Part shown: piece by piece, positions 48,905 to 58,802 of the stretch
Layout of the letters: every line of letters begins with the position of its first letter
Position numbering within the stretch: position 1 is the stretch's first letter
Origin: Sphaerulina vaccinii
Taxonomy: Eukaryota; Ascomycota; Dothideomycetes; Mycosphaerellales; Mycosphaerellaceae
DNA: 64,000 bases
Direction: 5' to 3'
Assembly: GCA_022570795.1 (NCBI GenBank)
Contig: JAKUDP010000006.1
Location: 1,798,001-1,862,000 of the forward strand
Notes under the pieces: generated by a model
Told to the model about the DNA's origin: nothing
The model's input: only the letters and a program-made list of their open reading frames with translations
Databases searched by the model: none
Position numbers and translations under genes: made by a program

Positions 48905-50224
48905 CTAATCGTCCCCCATCGCCGACTGTTCGTTCCGGCCCTGATTTTGGTTGCCTCCAGCTCTGTTGTACGGTCTGTAACCTCCTCTTCTCTCACCATT
49001 GGCATTCGTGTTCGCCTCCTGTTCCTTCTCCTTAGCCAGATCCGCCTTTTGTTGCTTGATTACAGCAAGAACATTCTGCAAGCTGTTCTTCCACACACTC
49101 AATCTCGAGGCGACTTCTCTCCATTGACTCTCGCCAAAGACGCGGTATGTGCTGCGGTGGATGAGGAACTCCTGCTTTTGCTGCGAGAGCTTTCCCTCGA
49201 CGAGTCCGGATCGGATACTATCGATGACCCACATCTCGACTTCGGAAGAGGGAATTTGCAGGGCTTTGGCGATTTGTGCGTATGGGAGTGTGCGGGACTG
49301 GTGTGCTGCTGCGGAGAGCGAGGCGAGTGTGAGAAGGCGCATCTTCTTGTCAAGGACGTCTTCGTCTAGATCTTGCTCTTCTAGGAAAGAGCTGTTGCCC
49401 TCCTTGAAGTCTTGGAGATCGTCAAAGTTTTCGGCGCTGAAGAGTTCGAGGAGTTCGAAGAGGGTCTCGTCGGACTTGCGCAGGGCCAAGATGCTGTCGA
49501 GAGCGGTCAAGTCCTGGAAGTCGAAGTGCTTCTCCTTTTGCAGGGCGAGCTTCAGAGCGCGGACAGACAGTTCGCGTGCTTCAGTCGTGGCAGCGTCAGT
49601 CTGAATAGTCTTGAGTGCCTTGAGCAGGTAGTGGTAGGCCTCCTCCGTCTCTCTTGCCGTAGCTGCCGCATCGGAGATGGCAATGTACAGTTTCCGCGAC
49701 TCTGCTGGCTCCAACTCCCACTCAGCGACCCAGCTGTCGACATTCTTGAGTTGTGGCGCGAGTGTGTCGAAGTTGCCGGTGTTCTTGATCACGCTGATGA
49801 CAGCCAACAGCACGTGAAATCGCGTCTCATCGTCCGGCTTGATCTGGTTGAAGAGCGTGCTGAGAATGCCAAGCGCGATGCCACCGCCATTTGAGGGTGA
49901 CGAAGTGAGCGGCTGTGCGAGATACTGGCAGATGCGCGCAATGTATGGATCTTCATCGTCGGCGTGCGAAATAAGGTGAATGAGCAAGTTGTACGCTGCC
50001 TGCACTTCCTTCTCGGGCGCGCCGTTCAGAATTGACGAGGCTGTCACCAGCTTCTTCAGTACCGTGTCGATGTCTGTTTTGCTGCCTTCCTTTTCTGCGT
50101 CGGCCAGGGAAGGTGTGATGTCTGCGACTAATGTTCCATCGTCGCCTTTTGCGTTGTCCAAGTATGTCGCGACTTCGAGTGAGAGCTCCTCGAACGAGCC
50201 TTCGACTAGTGATAGACCCGGCAT
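48905..50224 (-). CDS. eIF3m: Eukaryotic translation initiation factor 3 subunit M (PCI domain)
   Basis: A 439-aa core subunit of eIF3, which binds the 40S ribosome during initiation in the cytoplasm. The N-terminus MPGLSLVEGSFEELSLEVATYL is the characteristic eIF3m start. A helical-repeat region follows. The PCI domain lies in the C-terminal third, ending with LPYAQIAKALQIPSSEVEMWVIDSIRSGLVEGKL, where the winged-helix part is clear. A charged coiled coil (QQKADLAKEKEQE) and an Arg/Gly/Asn-rich tail close the protein, as in fungal orthologues. The frame continues 81 residues upstream to an ATG at 50467. That extension does not look like eIF3m and contains a CTAACAG 3'-splice-like site at about 50301, so it is probably 5' leader or a leader intron. 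Confidence 0.92.
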   Translation of the reverse strand: MPGLSLVEGSFEELSLEVATYLDNAKGDDGTLVADITPSLADAEKEGSKTDIDTVLKKLVTASSILNGAPEKEVQAAYNLLIHLISHADDEDPYIARICQYLAQPLTSSPSNGGGIALGILSTLFNQIKPDDETRFHVLLAVISVIKNTGNFDTLAPQLKNVDSWVAEWELEPAESRKLYIAISDAAATARETEEAYHYLLKALKTIQTDAATTEARELSVRALKLALQKEKHFDFQDLTALDSILALRKSDETLFELLELFSAENFDDLQDFKEGNSSFLEEQDLDEDVLDKKMRLLTLASLSAAAHQSRTLPYAQIAKALQIPSSEVEMWVIDSIRSGLVEGKLSQQKQEFLIHRSTYRVFGESQWREVASRLSVWKNSLQNVLAVIKQQKADLAKEKEQEANTNANGERRGGYRPYNRAGGNQNQGRNEQSAMGDD

Positions 50225-50982
50225 CGTGAGAGCAATGTGTGTGTGGTTGTCGTAGTGGTGGAGGAGGAGTGACTGGAATTGTTCAGGATGTTGTCGCTGC
50301 CTGTTAGTAAGCATCAATTTTGGTTCTTCGGCCGGAGAAGGTGCTTGGCAGCTCTTTGCTGTTCTCGTGATCAAGGAAGTCTCAAACCACTTGCCCAAGA
50401 ACTCCAGGAGTGCTGCATGAGGCACGACACAGACACAGCCTTTGCCGAGATTGTTAGAGGATGCCATGATTCAGAGCAAGGTGATTCTGGATTCTGGTAG
50501 TCTGCTCTCCAAGGAATGGCTGCCAAGAGTTCCTTCCTTCTCGCCTGACTCGTTCCTTCTTCACATGCAACAGGAATTTACAAACAACAACATCACCTCT
50601 TCATCCTACACCAACATGTTTTGTATGCTGTCACTTACATCTCCATCCTGGCGACATCATACCTACGATCGTCGCTGGTCACTCTTGCAGTCCTTAGGGT
50701 AGCCTGGTAGCTAGGTAGCTAATCGAGAGATTTGTAATGGCGTGGTATAGCCTAGAGTTTTGTATTCCTACATGAACACTAACTCACCCCTTCGCACGCG
50801 TTGTTCAATTCACTGACATCACAGTCCCGCGACATTGCCGCCTTTCATGGCGTATAGCCAGGAATGGGCCACCTGAAAGCCATACCTGTCCAGGAGCAAG
50901 AATCAAGCCTCCACATCTGCAAACACGTTGTGATCAGCGGATCCACAAAGAGCACATTCGTTTCTGACCACATACCGCAAGA
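50225..50982. other. Divergent promoter region between eIF3m and HET-related gene
   Basis: Contains the eIF3m leader with an in-frame open extension up to 50467. No other gene is seen. The region from 50700 to 50980 shows no repeats or RNA gene. Confidence 0.45.
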
Positions 50983-51934
50983 ATGGCTCCTCAAACTTTC
51001 GAGATCAAGTTGCCAGATGCTCCAACAGACACAGAATGGGTTCTTCCCCTCCCAGGTCATCCGCCTGCCAGAATTCCTAGCCTTGAGCTCGAACGCGGCC
51101 AACAGATGTGGGATGCTGCGGGCGAGGCACAACCAGTGGCGATCTGGAGGTTCGACAACAGGAGTTCTACAGCTCGAGATGAACATGACGGAAGTCTGAT
51201 GATTCCTTCGCCACCTCGTGCAGTCGAAACGCCTGCTCGTAAACCACTGGAGCTCAAAATACTTGATGTTGATGATAACTACGAAGGAGGCTTCTCCATC
51301 ACCTTCGACGATGAGCAAGAGACATTGGAAGGCGCGAGCCTCACTCATTCATCGCACCTCGAGATGAGAACGACACACGCGTTCTGTATCAGGTGCAAGG
51401 ACTTGCTAGATCATTGGTGTAAGTGCATGGTCGAAAGGAAGGATCAGGACTGTGTCATACATCATCACAACCTAGTCTCCCTGGCTCTTGGCGAGTTCCC
51501 AGGCTGTCATTTATGTCGACTCATCTTTCGAAGATCGGACTATATGGACCCTGGAGCTTTGAGACCGGCGGAGAACATGCAGAAGTTTCGTATCGAGGCT
51601 TGCTGGGCTGAAGGAGACGAGAAGAAGAATGAAGATATTGCGAAGAGGATCTTCTTCGCCATGGTTGATCCTGCGCAGCCGAAGCATCAATGGAATTGGA
51701 GTGAAGTGTTCCAGTTGGAGATGCGGCCTTTCCAGGAGTACGAGAAATGCTTTGGATTTTATGGATAATGTCTATGAGCAGCGCGGAGAGGAGTGGAAAG
51801 GTGATGAGAAAAACCCCAATCTTGGCTTGGTCTACTATTCCGATACAGCTCTAGACGACTTGGTTGAGGGCGTTGTGGCAGGCAATAAGGAGGCGATGTT
51901 GAGGACGTTGGAGGAGAGTATAGTGTTGGTCTGA
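50983..51934 (+). pseudogene. HET-family-like N-terminal fragment, probably truncated
   Basis: A 261-aa frame (50983-51768) has an acidic N-terminal part and then the pattern C-x2-C-x-LL-x2-W (FCIRCKDLLDHW), an HHH segment, and FPGCHLCRLIF. Such paired-cysteine/GCHLC elements normally precede the HET domain in fungal heterokaryon-incompatibility-type proteins. Here no HET domain follows. The frame stops at 51768, while the +1 frame over the same point continues as a protein-like acidic segment (DFMDNVYEQRGEEW to LEESIVLV) to a stop at 51934. One base change near 51740-51760 would join the two, giving about 315 aa. It is either a degenerate HET gene or a stand-alone relative. I cannot tell whether it is expressed. 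Confidence 0.5.
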
Positions 51935-52564
51935 GCACTTTCGCTCATTCTCCGGAAAGGATCTCCAACATCAGAACGCGACGAACACCCCAGTCTCACG
52001 AGACGACGCGCCAAAGGTCTTGCCGCCAGCAATAGAGCCTATCGCTTTCCTTGCAGCTCCAAAGCCATGCAGCCACGCGGCAGTTGCCTTGTTTCAGCAG
52101 TAAGACAATCGCCATTTAGCGTAAGCATGTTTCACACAGCAGTCAAGCGAAGGACCGGCATCTTGAGAAAGGAGCAGCGCAAGAAACACTTCACAGGCAA
52201 AGACCAGGACCAAATAAGAACAACCAATCATATACGACAACTCAAGAACAGCAAAATATCCGGTTTCTCGAATCCACAACTCCAGATCAAGCACTCCTTC
52301 GATCCAAGGTAGTACAATGCTTCACGCTCTGCCAACCATGACCAAGGACTTCACAATCTTGGTAGTACAATGAAAGGATGGTTTCAGACTTGATTCGATC
52401 GTTCCCTCTTTCCTCTCTCTTTCCTAGTCGCATAGCACGTCGAAACCCGTCTGACGCTTCGTTGTCCTGGCTACCACGATCACTCTGCATACCTGTACGT
52501 GTACACACATCTCACACATCTCACACGTCCTCTACTCTCACGAACTCACCCCTCCACAACGACC
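51935..52564. other. Intergenic region, nothing identified
   Basis: AC- and CT-rich spacer with runs of TCTCACACATCTCACAC near 52508-52526. A duplicated phrase (GGTAGTACAATG at 52309-52320 and 52362-52373) lies here. No gene is recognised. Confidence 0.4.
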
Positions 52565-53160
52565 TCACTTGCCCTTCACCTTCTCCCACTTCTTCAACTT
52601 AGCCTTGTCTGCCTCATCCTCCCGTGCCACCTTGACCTTATCCTCCTCGGCCTCACGTGCCTCCATTTCCTTCTCCAAACGGTCAGTATTCTGCATGGCC
52701 CAATCACCCCACTTCTCGCCCGAGTTGCGATCCTCCTGCTTCTTACTCTTCGCACTTGTCATCTTCTCCAGCTCCTGACGTTTAGTGATGATGTTGTTAA
52801 TATTAGACAAGCTATTACGTGCGTGCGTCTTCAGCTCCTCGATATCATTAAAATGTTCCTGAGGATTGGCCTTCGTGTCCGCCTTCTTTCGCGTCATTTC
52901 GTCGAGCTCTTCGATGGATAGCGGCACGCCTTCAGCCTCTGCGCGGGCTTGGCCCAATTTGCACAATTCTTGCCAGTGGAGTCTGCTGAGATACTTGGCT
53001 AGGATTCTAGGATCAGCAAATATCTTGGTGCGAGTGATCCTAGCGACTGGATCGGCGGAGGAAGGGGCGCGGTGCCGTTCAGGTAGTAAGTGATCCCAAC
53101 ACGTTCGTTCTCCGTAACTATGGTATGCATGGCTTGAGGCTTCTCAGTCGATTGGCGCAT
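52565..53160 (-). CDS. Charged coiled-coil protein, unrecognised, upstream exon(s) unresolved
   Basis: The C-terminal exon is secure as coding sequence. It has a long helical, Lys/Glu-rich segment containing a KANPQEHFNDIEELKTHARN element, followed by a coiled-coil tail ending KWEKVKGK. The longest Met-initiated frame starts at 52966, but the same frame stays protein-like upstream (HLLPERHRAPSSAD, ARITRTKIFADPRILAKYL, LHWQEL) to about 53130. The true start therefore lies in an earlier exon. One possibility is an ATG at 53160 joined through a weak GTGTTG...CCAG intron near 53050-53105. Others cannot be excluded. No signal peptide or membrane segment is present. I do not recognise the family. 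Confidence 0.55.
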
Positions 53161-53415
53161 CTTGTTCGTTCACTCCTTCGGCTTATGATCGGCGAGTAGC
53201 AAGCAATTCGACTTGTTCTAGCATGTGCTCATGCTCTCCCGGAACAAACTTCTTGAGACGCAAAGAAGAGCCACGAAGTTTATACTTGTCTGTCTACTGC
53301 CAACTGATTGTGAATAAAGAAGACACTCCCGCAGCATGTGATCGAACGGAGATGCTTGTCTATGACGGTCGTGCTGAATGCCGTACAATGTGTCTGCCTC
53401 CCAGCATCAAAGGGC

Positions 53416-54099
53416 TCATTCTACCATAAGACGCGGATGGACCTCCCAGCCAGACTTTGCGCTCCAAGTGGCCAACGCAGGAAGCGGCAAGCCCGAATTC
53501 TTGGAGAAACCTGCCCATTGCTCCTCGTTGTCGCACTGTAATATGTCGATCTGCTTGATATGCGGCAATGATAGAAGCCGATCACGCAGCCCTTTGAACC
53601 GTTCGCCATGGGATAGATGTGGCCAGACAGGCGAATGCCCAAACCGACAGAATAACCCCATCTTGATGGAAAGATTGGTCACGCTCAGTAGGTTGGCGAG
53701 CATCGTTTCAATCATGACGTTCCAAACTCCTAGCCTGAACGAACACAGTGTCAGCTCGGGAGATTCGCCTGGGCCTCGATTACAAGAAATCCATATATCG
53801 AGGTGGACCTCCGTGATCATATTGCAGAGCTGTGGAGGGAGCTTGTGCTTCGGCCAAACGTAGCAAGCGTGCACCTTCATCTTCGTTTTAGTCTTGCTGA
53901 GATGATCTCCATATTCTCTCCTGAGCTGCTGAGTCGCAGCAAGAACCGGAGCCACGGGTAGACCGAATACCTCCAGAATGCCTTTACCAGGCGGTTGGCA
54001 ATCACAGATGTCGATGCTGAGATAGCTGTAGACCTCGTCGCGTAGCTCGCGGGGCAAGCGGAAGAAGTCGAAACCAAAATTGGGAGATTCAGTGGCCAT
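53416..54099 (-). CDS. F-box-like / 2EXR-type fungal protein
   Basis: A 227-aa intronless protein. The N-terminal FFRLPRELRDEVYSYLSID has the F-box-like/2EXR pattern (FxxLPxELRxxIxxYL) found in hundreds of fungal proteins of unknown role. After it come an alpha/beta region with PQLCNMITEVHLDIW and VTNLSIKM strands, reminiscent of the short leucine-rich or beta-strand scaffold in such proteins, and a basic C-terminus. If it is a true F-box it would recruit substrates to an SCF ubiquitin ligase, but the motif is degenerate and this is inference. The start at 54099 has no competing upstream Met. It diverges from PCH2 with 488 bp between the starts. Confidence 0.7.
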   Translation of the reverse strand: MATESPNFGFDFFRLPRELRDEVYSYLSIDICDCQPPGKGILEVFGLPVAPVLAATQQLRREYGDHLSKTKTKMKVHACYVWPKHKLPPQLCNMITEVHLDIWISCNRGPGESPELTLCSFRLGVWNVMIETMLANLLSVTNLSIKMGLFCRFGHSPVWPHLSHGERFKGLRDRLLSLPHIKQIDILQCDNEEQWAGFSKNSGLPLPALATWSAKSGWEVHPRLMVE

Positions 54100-54587
54100 A
54101 CTGCAAAGCTTGCAAGATCAACCAGTGATGAAATGTCGATGGATCTTGAAGAAGTATTGACACCTGAAGTCATCACGATTGCAGCCAAGGCCGATGTCGG
54201 ACTGCTCGAAAACAGTAAGCTCGTGCGCGTCTCACCACGATACCACCAACACTGTCGCGTCTCAGCATGCGTGGAGGCGTATCGGAGCTGATGAGCACAA
54301 TGTTGCTGCCCATGGGTTGATCAAGATGATGATTCTCACTTCTCGAACGCGCGGGTTCGCTTTGGCTGAGAGTGACCGAGGCCGCCTGATGGTATGCCAG
54401 TAACACCGGACTGGCCATGAAGAGAGTATAATGTGCGAGTGTGGCAACCTGAGATGTGCCTTCCTTGACTATGGAAGGTAGGCACGACGCAGTCGCGATG
54501 GGAGCCTGGAGGGTGCTCCATGTGTACGCTCAAACTCACGACATCAATCAACACGCCAACGCCAACAACGCCCAATACAAGAGTAAC

Positions 54588-56102
54588 ATGGCGGCGAACG
54601 ATCTACTCAAGCCGACCTTGCACGTTGAAGTTCTTGTCACAAGCTGGAAGTTGCCAGCTTCTACACTACTGGACACCTGTACTTCCATCGAACAGTTCCT
54701 CCTCGAAAGCTACGTCGCTCTGAAAGTCAACGACAGAATCTCTGGCTACGATGATCTGTCCTGCGCGAGCTTCATCGAGCGCATCGACATCGCCGACTAT
54801 ACAGGTCCAGCGAAGACCTCCCCCTATCACAGTCTCGACGATGTTCAGCTCGATATCGTGACCTACGCACTCAAGACCAACGAGGAAGGACGCCCACGTC
54901 GACGTATCAGCCAGTCTGAAGACCAGGACGAGGTGCCGCAGGCTCGTATCTTGAACCTGCCGCACGTCGCCCTCAAGAACGAGTGGAACTCGCTGATTTA
55001 CGATGAGGCTCTTCCATCACAGCTGCTCCGCTACCTCAATCGCATGCTGGGTGTCATGAAGCAACCGGGACTGAATCTGAGCACTTTCAATTGGAATCGG
55101 CTGTGTCTTCTGCATGGTCCACCAGGCAGCGGCAAGAGCACTTTGTGTCGAGCTTTGGCACAGAAGCTGAGCATTCGCCTCTCCGCAACCTTTCCCCAAG
55201 CAGTGCTCGTGGAGGTCAACACGAATGCCATGTTGAGCAAGTACTTCGGTGAGTGCAATGAGATCCGATTATATCACGTTTCACAGTCGCTAACGATCGA
55301 ATCTTCTGTTTCCCAGGCGAGAGTGGCAAGCTGATCGGGACGCTCTTCGAGAAGATCCACGGTATGGCACAGTCCTCAAACACGCTTGTTTGTGTGGTTA
55401 TGGACGAGGTCGAGACCATTGCTGGCTCCCGTGAGAAAGCCAACGCCGGTGGCGAGTGCAGCGATGGAGTGAGAGCTACGAACCAGCTGCTCACTGCTCT
55501 TGACCGACTTCGAGCATTGCCAAACATCATCGTCTTGTGCACCAGTAACCTGCTGAATGCCATTGTAAGTGAAGATGGGTTTGGTACGACAATGGCCATG
55601 CTGATGACCTTACCAGGACCCAGCCTTTCTTGATCGTGTCGACATCAAGCAGCTGATTCCAAGCCCATCACCGAAGGCCATCTACAACATCCTTCGATCC
55701 TGCTTGGATGAGCTTGTGCGATCCAGCCTCGTCGATACTGCTGCGCAGCATGTCGCTACAACTCCAGCTTCCGAGAGTGGCAGCTCGCCTTCTCGAGCAT
55801 CGAAGCACAGCCTGCCACCATCTGACGAGCCAGAGACCTGGACGATGCTTGAAGCGCCCTCTATCCCAACCTGGGCTGAGATGAGTGTCGCCTACTACGG
55901 CAAGCCACAGGCAGCTTGTCAACGCGTCTGGGCTTTATCTCAGAAGTGCGAAGGCTTTTCTGGTCGAACCTTACGTCGTCTACCCATCCTCGGTCTGGCG
56001 ATGTATACTTGGGGCGGGAAGTGCACCTTGAACGATGCTGTCACGGCTTTAGAGGCTGCAGTCGACCAGGAGCTGCTGGCGAAGCAGGGCCGAGCTGTTT
56101 GA
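54588..56102 (+). CDS. PCH2: Pachytene checkpoint AAA+ ATPase, PCH2/TRIP13
   Basis: A predicted 464-aa ATPase that remodels HORMA-domain proteins (Hop1, Mad2) in meiosis and the spindle checkpoint. Exons are 54588-55248, 55317-55564 and 55617-56102, with introns of 68 and 52 nt and good GTGAGT/GTAAGT sites. Joining is in frame through KYFG-ESGKL and LNAI-DPAFLDRVDIKQ. The N-terminal domain carries HVEVLVTSW. Walker A is GPPGSGKST (residues 177-185) and Walker B is VCVVMDE (245-251). A sensor segment IIVLCTSN follows. The TRIP13-type second region with DRVDIKQLIPSPSPKAIYNILRSCLDEL and the GFSGRTLRRLP sensor-2 arginine element are present. An insertion of about 50 residues, rich in Ser/Pro, lies between the DELVRSSL helix and the sensor-2 part. 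The frame extends 44 residues upstream to 54456, and the MGAWRV Met at 54498 is an alternative start. Confidence 0.92.
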
Positions 56103-56382
56103 TATTGCTCGGGCCGGTACCTCTTTCTCCGTTGTTCAACGGAAGCCGCTAGATGCCGGCGCTTCACTTTGCTAGCTCAATAGATGCTAATCAGAGACAG
56201 TGACAGTATCACATGCAACAGATCTGTGCCTTGCATGAGGCGCGTCATAGCCCCTCGATTGCGAATTCGCAGCCAAGACTCAGTGCTGACTCGTCCCGCA
56301 TCTCACGGAATTCATTCCATTGACGACAGACAGCTTGCAATTCAGTAACACAACAACATCAGCAACATACCTTACTGCCAAC

Positions 56383-57103
56383 ATGACTACACTCAAAGGT
56401 CCAGGAGAAGCGCAGACCTATGATGGTACGTTGCCAGCAACACTAAAGACATGCGCTTTCTAGCCTCTACATCCTCCGCGACCTTCCACAGCGCTACAGG
56501 CAACATCTTCTGACAATAACAGGCTCAAACCTGCGCATCGGCATCGTCCACGCCCGCTGGAATAAGACCCTCATCGACGCTCTCCTCGCCGGAACCCTCA
56601 AATCGCTGAAAGCAGGCGGCGTGAAGTCCGAAAACATCGTGATCCAAACAGTCCCAGGCTCCTACGAACTTCCCTACGCAGTACAAAAGATGTTTCAAGC
56701 GTCACAAACTCATCCTACTACAGGACTGCTAGCTTCAGCTACAGACTTGCTCGCTGGATCAACAACAGACCTCACGTTAGAAAGTAAGAAGGCGGAAGGT
56801 GGAGGTGCGAGCAAGGAGCCTTTCGATGCGATCATCGCGATTGGCGCATTGATCAAGGGGAGTACGATGCATTTCGAGTATATCTCTGACGCGGTATCTC
56901 ATGGACTTATGAAGGTTCAGTTGGATCTTGGAGTGCCGGTTGTGTTTGGGCTGTTGACGTTGCTTACGGAAGAGCAAGGGTTGGAGAGGGCGGGAATCGA
57001 TAAGGCTGGGAAGGGACACAATCATGGAGAGGATTGGGGGAGTGCGGCTGTGGAGTTGGGAGTCAAGAGGAGGGGGTGGGCGGAGGGGAAATTCGTGGAA
57101 TAG
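56383..57103 (+). CDS. RIB4: 6,7-dimethyl-8-ribityllumazine synthase (riboflavin pathway)
   Basis: A 207-aa enzyme that condenses 5-amino-6-ribitylaminouracil with 3,4-dihydroxy-2-butanone 4-phosphate in the penultimate step of riboflavin synthesis. A 43-nt first exon (56383-56425) is joined through a 97-nt intron (GTACGT...ACAG) to 56523-57103, giving YDGSNLRIGIVHARWN. Family motifs are the RWN substrate loop, VPGSYELPYAVQ, and IAIGALIKGSTMHFEYISDAV with its catalytic histidine. The C-terminal ELGVKRRGW is the expected last helix. A 35-40 residue insertion (TGLLASATDLLAGST...GGGASKEP) between strands 3 and 4 makes it longer than the bacterial enzyme and is a filamentous-fungal feature. The final exon shows a strong shift to GGG/GAG-rich codons. 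Confidence 0.95.
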
Positions 57104-57664
57104 AAGTGACTGCTGCGATGATCACAATGGTTGGCAGCGCGAAGGATAAGGCAGCCGCGAGAACAACTAAAAAGCTCGACATGAATACGCACGGTTTACA
57201 CTATGCGCTGTGGTAATGGACAAGCTATGTCCGTCCGCCAGAGTTCTAGTGCCGCCGAGCTATCGTCAATGAGCCAGATATCGAGTGCTATATAACAGCA
57301 TCATCCAAGAGTCGCGAAGGTGAGGGCAAATCTTGGGGTTTCGGGAAGGCCAAGTTGCGCATTTGCGAAGTACTTGCGCTGGCAGAAGTCTGCTGATGTC
57401 AACTGTAGGCGATGACTGACACAGTGCTAGCGATCAAGGCACGGCTTACAGTTATTGCGGTTGTCAGCGCAATGCCGTCCTGCACATGACCACGAGTCAC
57501 AGGTTTCGGGTTGTATACCTGCAAATGCGAACGTGGCCTTGACGACAAGCGGGAACACCAAACATCTGGAAAGTTCCCCACTTGACTTCCACCAGGACAA
57601 TCTTTTCCCGATCTTCCCTCTTCAGCGCAACCCTACATCTAGCCACCGCTCCCGGGCAATCACG
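57104..57664. other. Intergenic region, nothing identified
   Basis: Spacer between RIB4 and the BTB gene. Only short frames without family character are present. Confidence 0.45.
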
Positions 57665-58523
57665 ATGGCAGACAATCTTACGAACACGATTTTGGTGTGA
57701 GTCGATAATTTCAGCCGATCTTCAGAGGTAGTCAACCGACTCTTGGTCTAGTCTTGCGCAGAGCCACGAATTCTGCGATTTCACGATCCACTGGCGCGGC
57801 CACGACTCCCGGAATTATGAAGTCAAGATCAACCGCCTGATCCTCAGTACATTATCTCCATACTTTCGCAAAGTATGCACCGGCTGGGCGAGGGAAGCAG
57901 TTGACGGGCACGTGGAATTACAAGAAGATGCCCCAGATGCTGTCGAGACGATGTGTTATTTCTTGAAAACACTCGATCATCAGCACAGTCGATATCACAA
58001 CGAGGAGTCCGAGACGATGTGTGCAGATATTGAGGTTTATATGCTTGCAGACAAGGTACCTTCTTCAGCAGCACACTCGGCAAGCATGCAGACTGACATG
58101 CCTTCTAGTACGATATTGAAGCACTCCAGGAGAAAGCCCAATCATCCTTCGTGACCAACGCCACTCGACTATCGCATCGTCCTGTCGACTCGAAGTATAT
58201 CGAAGGCCTCTTCCAAATCACGCAAGCTGTCTACGATATGCCGATCGCGAACCAGGCGTCGAGAAAGTTTTCCCTCGCTCTGGAATAACTTCGTTGGGTA
58301 CTGCCACAGAAACAGGCTTCAACGTTGGCAACTTCTGTTGAAGGAGTTCGGGCTACGTTATCCTTCGTTCCGCGCAGACTTTGTACCAGCCGCGGAACGA
58401 CAGTTTCGACATCAAGTTCGCTCTATCTTTGAAGCAGCTGAAGCAGAACGCGATAGGACTGCTAAGGAGAATGGGCCGCTCACTGGTGAAGTTGGAGGTG
58501 AAGTTGCCGAAGCTGAAGTCTGA
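57665..58523 (+). CDS. BTB/POZ domain protein, reading frame disrupted near its end
   Basis: Exons are 57665-57696, 57752-58055 and 58109 onwards, with introns of 55 and 53 nt. The BTB core is clear: SHEFCDFTIHW, VKINRLILSTLSPYFRKVCTGWAREA (the fungal form of VHKAVLASRSPYF), the acidic ELQEDAPDAVETMCYFLKTLD and MLADKYDIEALQEKAQ. After QAVYDMPIANQAS (about 58260) the frame meets a stop at 58286-58288. One base over, a typical BTB C-terminal segment continues (SLWNNFVGYCHRNRLQRWQLLLKEF) to a stop at 58523. Either a one-base indel or a weak GTCGAG...CACAG intron (58258-58309) is needed to join them. The indel version keeps more of the conserved helix. Such proteins are usually dimeric adaptors, some for Cul3 ligases. 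The role here is unknown. Confidence 0.75.
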
Positions 58524-58802
58524 CTGGAACTGTGAATTACTGTAGGAGAATACATCACGCCAAAGAATGTTGATAGTAAGAATGCTGAGACTTTGAATGC
58601 TTTCGGCACTTGATGAAGCGCTTCTCAGTGGCTTCGGAGTTGCTTCACAATGCGGGAGTCTTGTCATACAGCTTGATTGGCTTGAGTGGCGAGCAAGGCT
58701 ACCGACCCGCTATGTATGAGTCATGAAACATGAAGGAATGCGATTAGGTTCGTTCCTTCTCTCAAGTTCTGACAACCATTAACGAATCTTTCTTCAGCAC
58801 AG

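Noticed and set aside
49149..49894. Plus-strand open frames of 150-160 aa
   Set aside because: They are antisense shadows of the eIF3m coding region.
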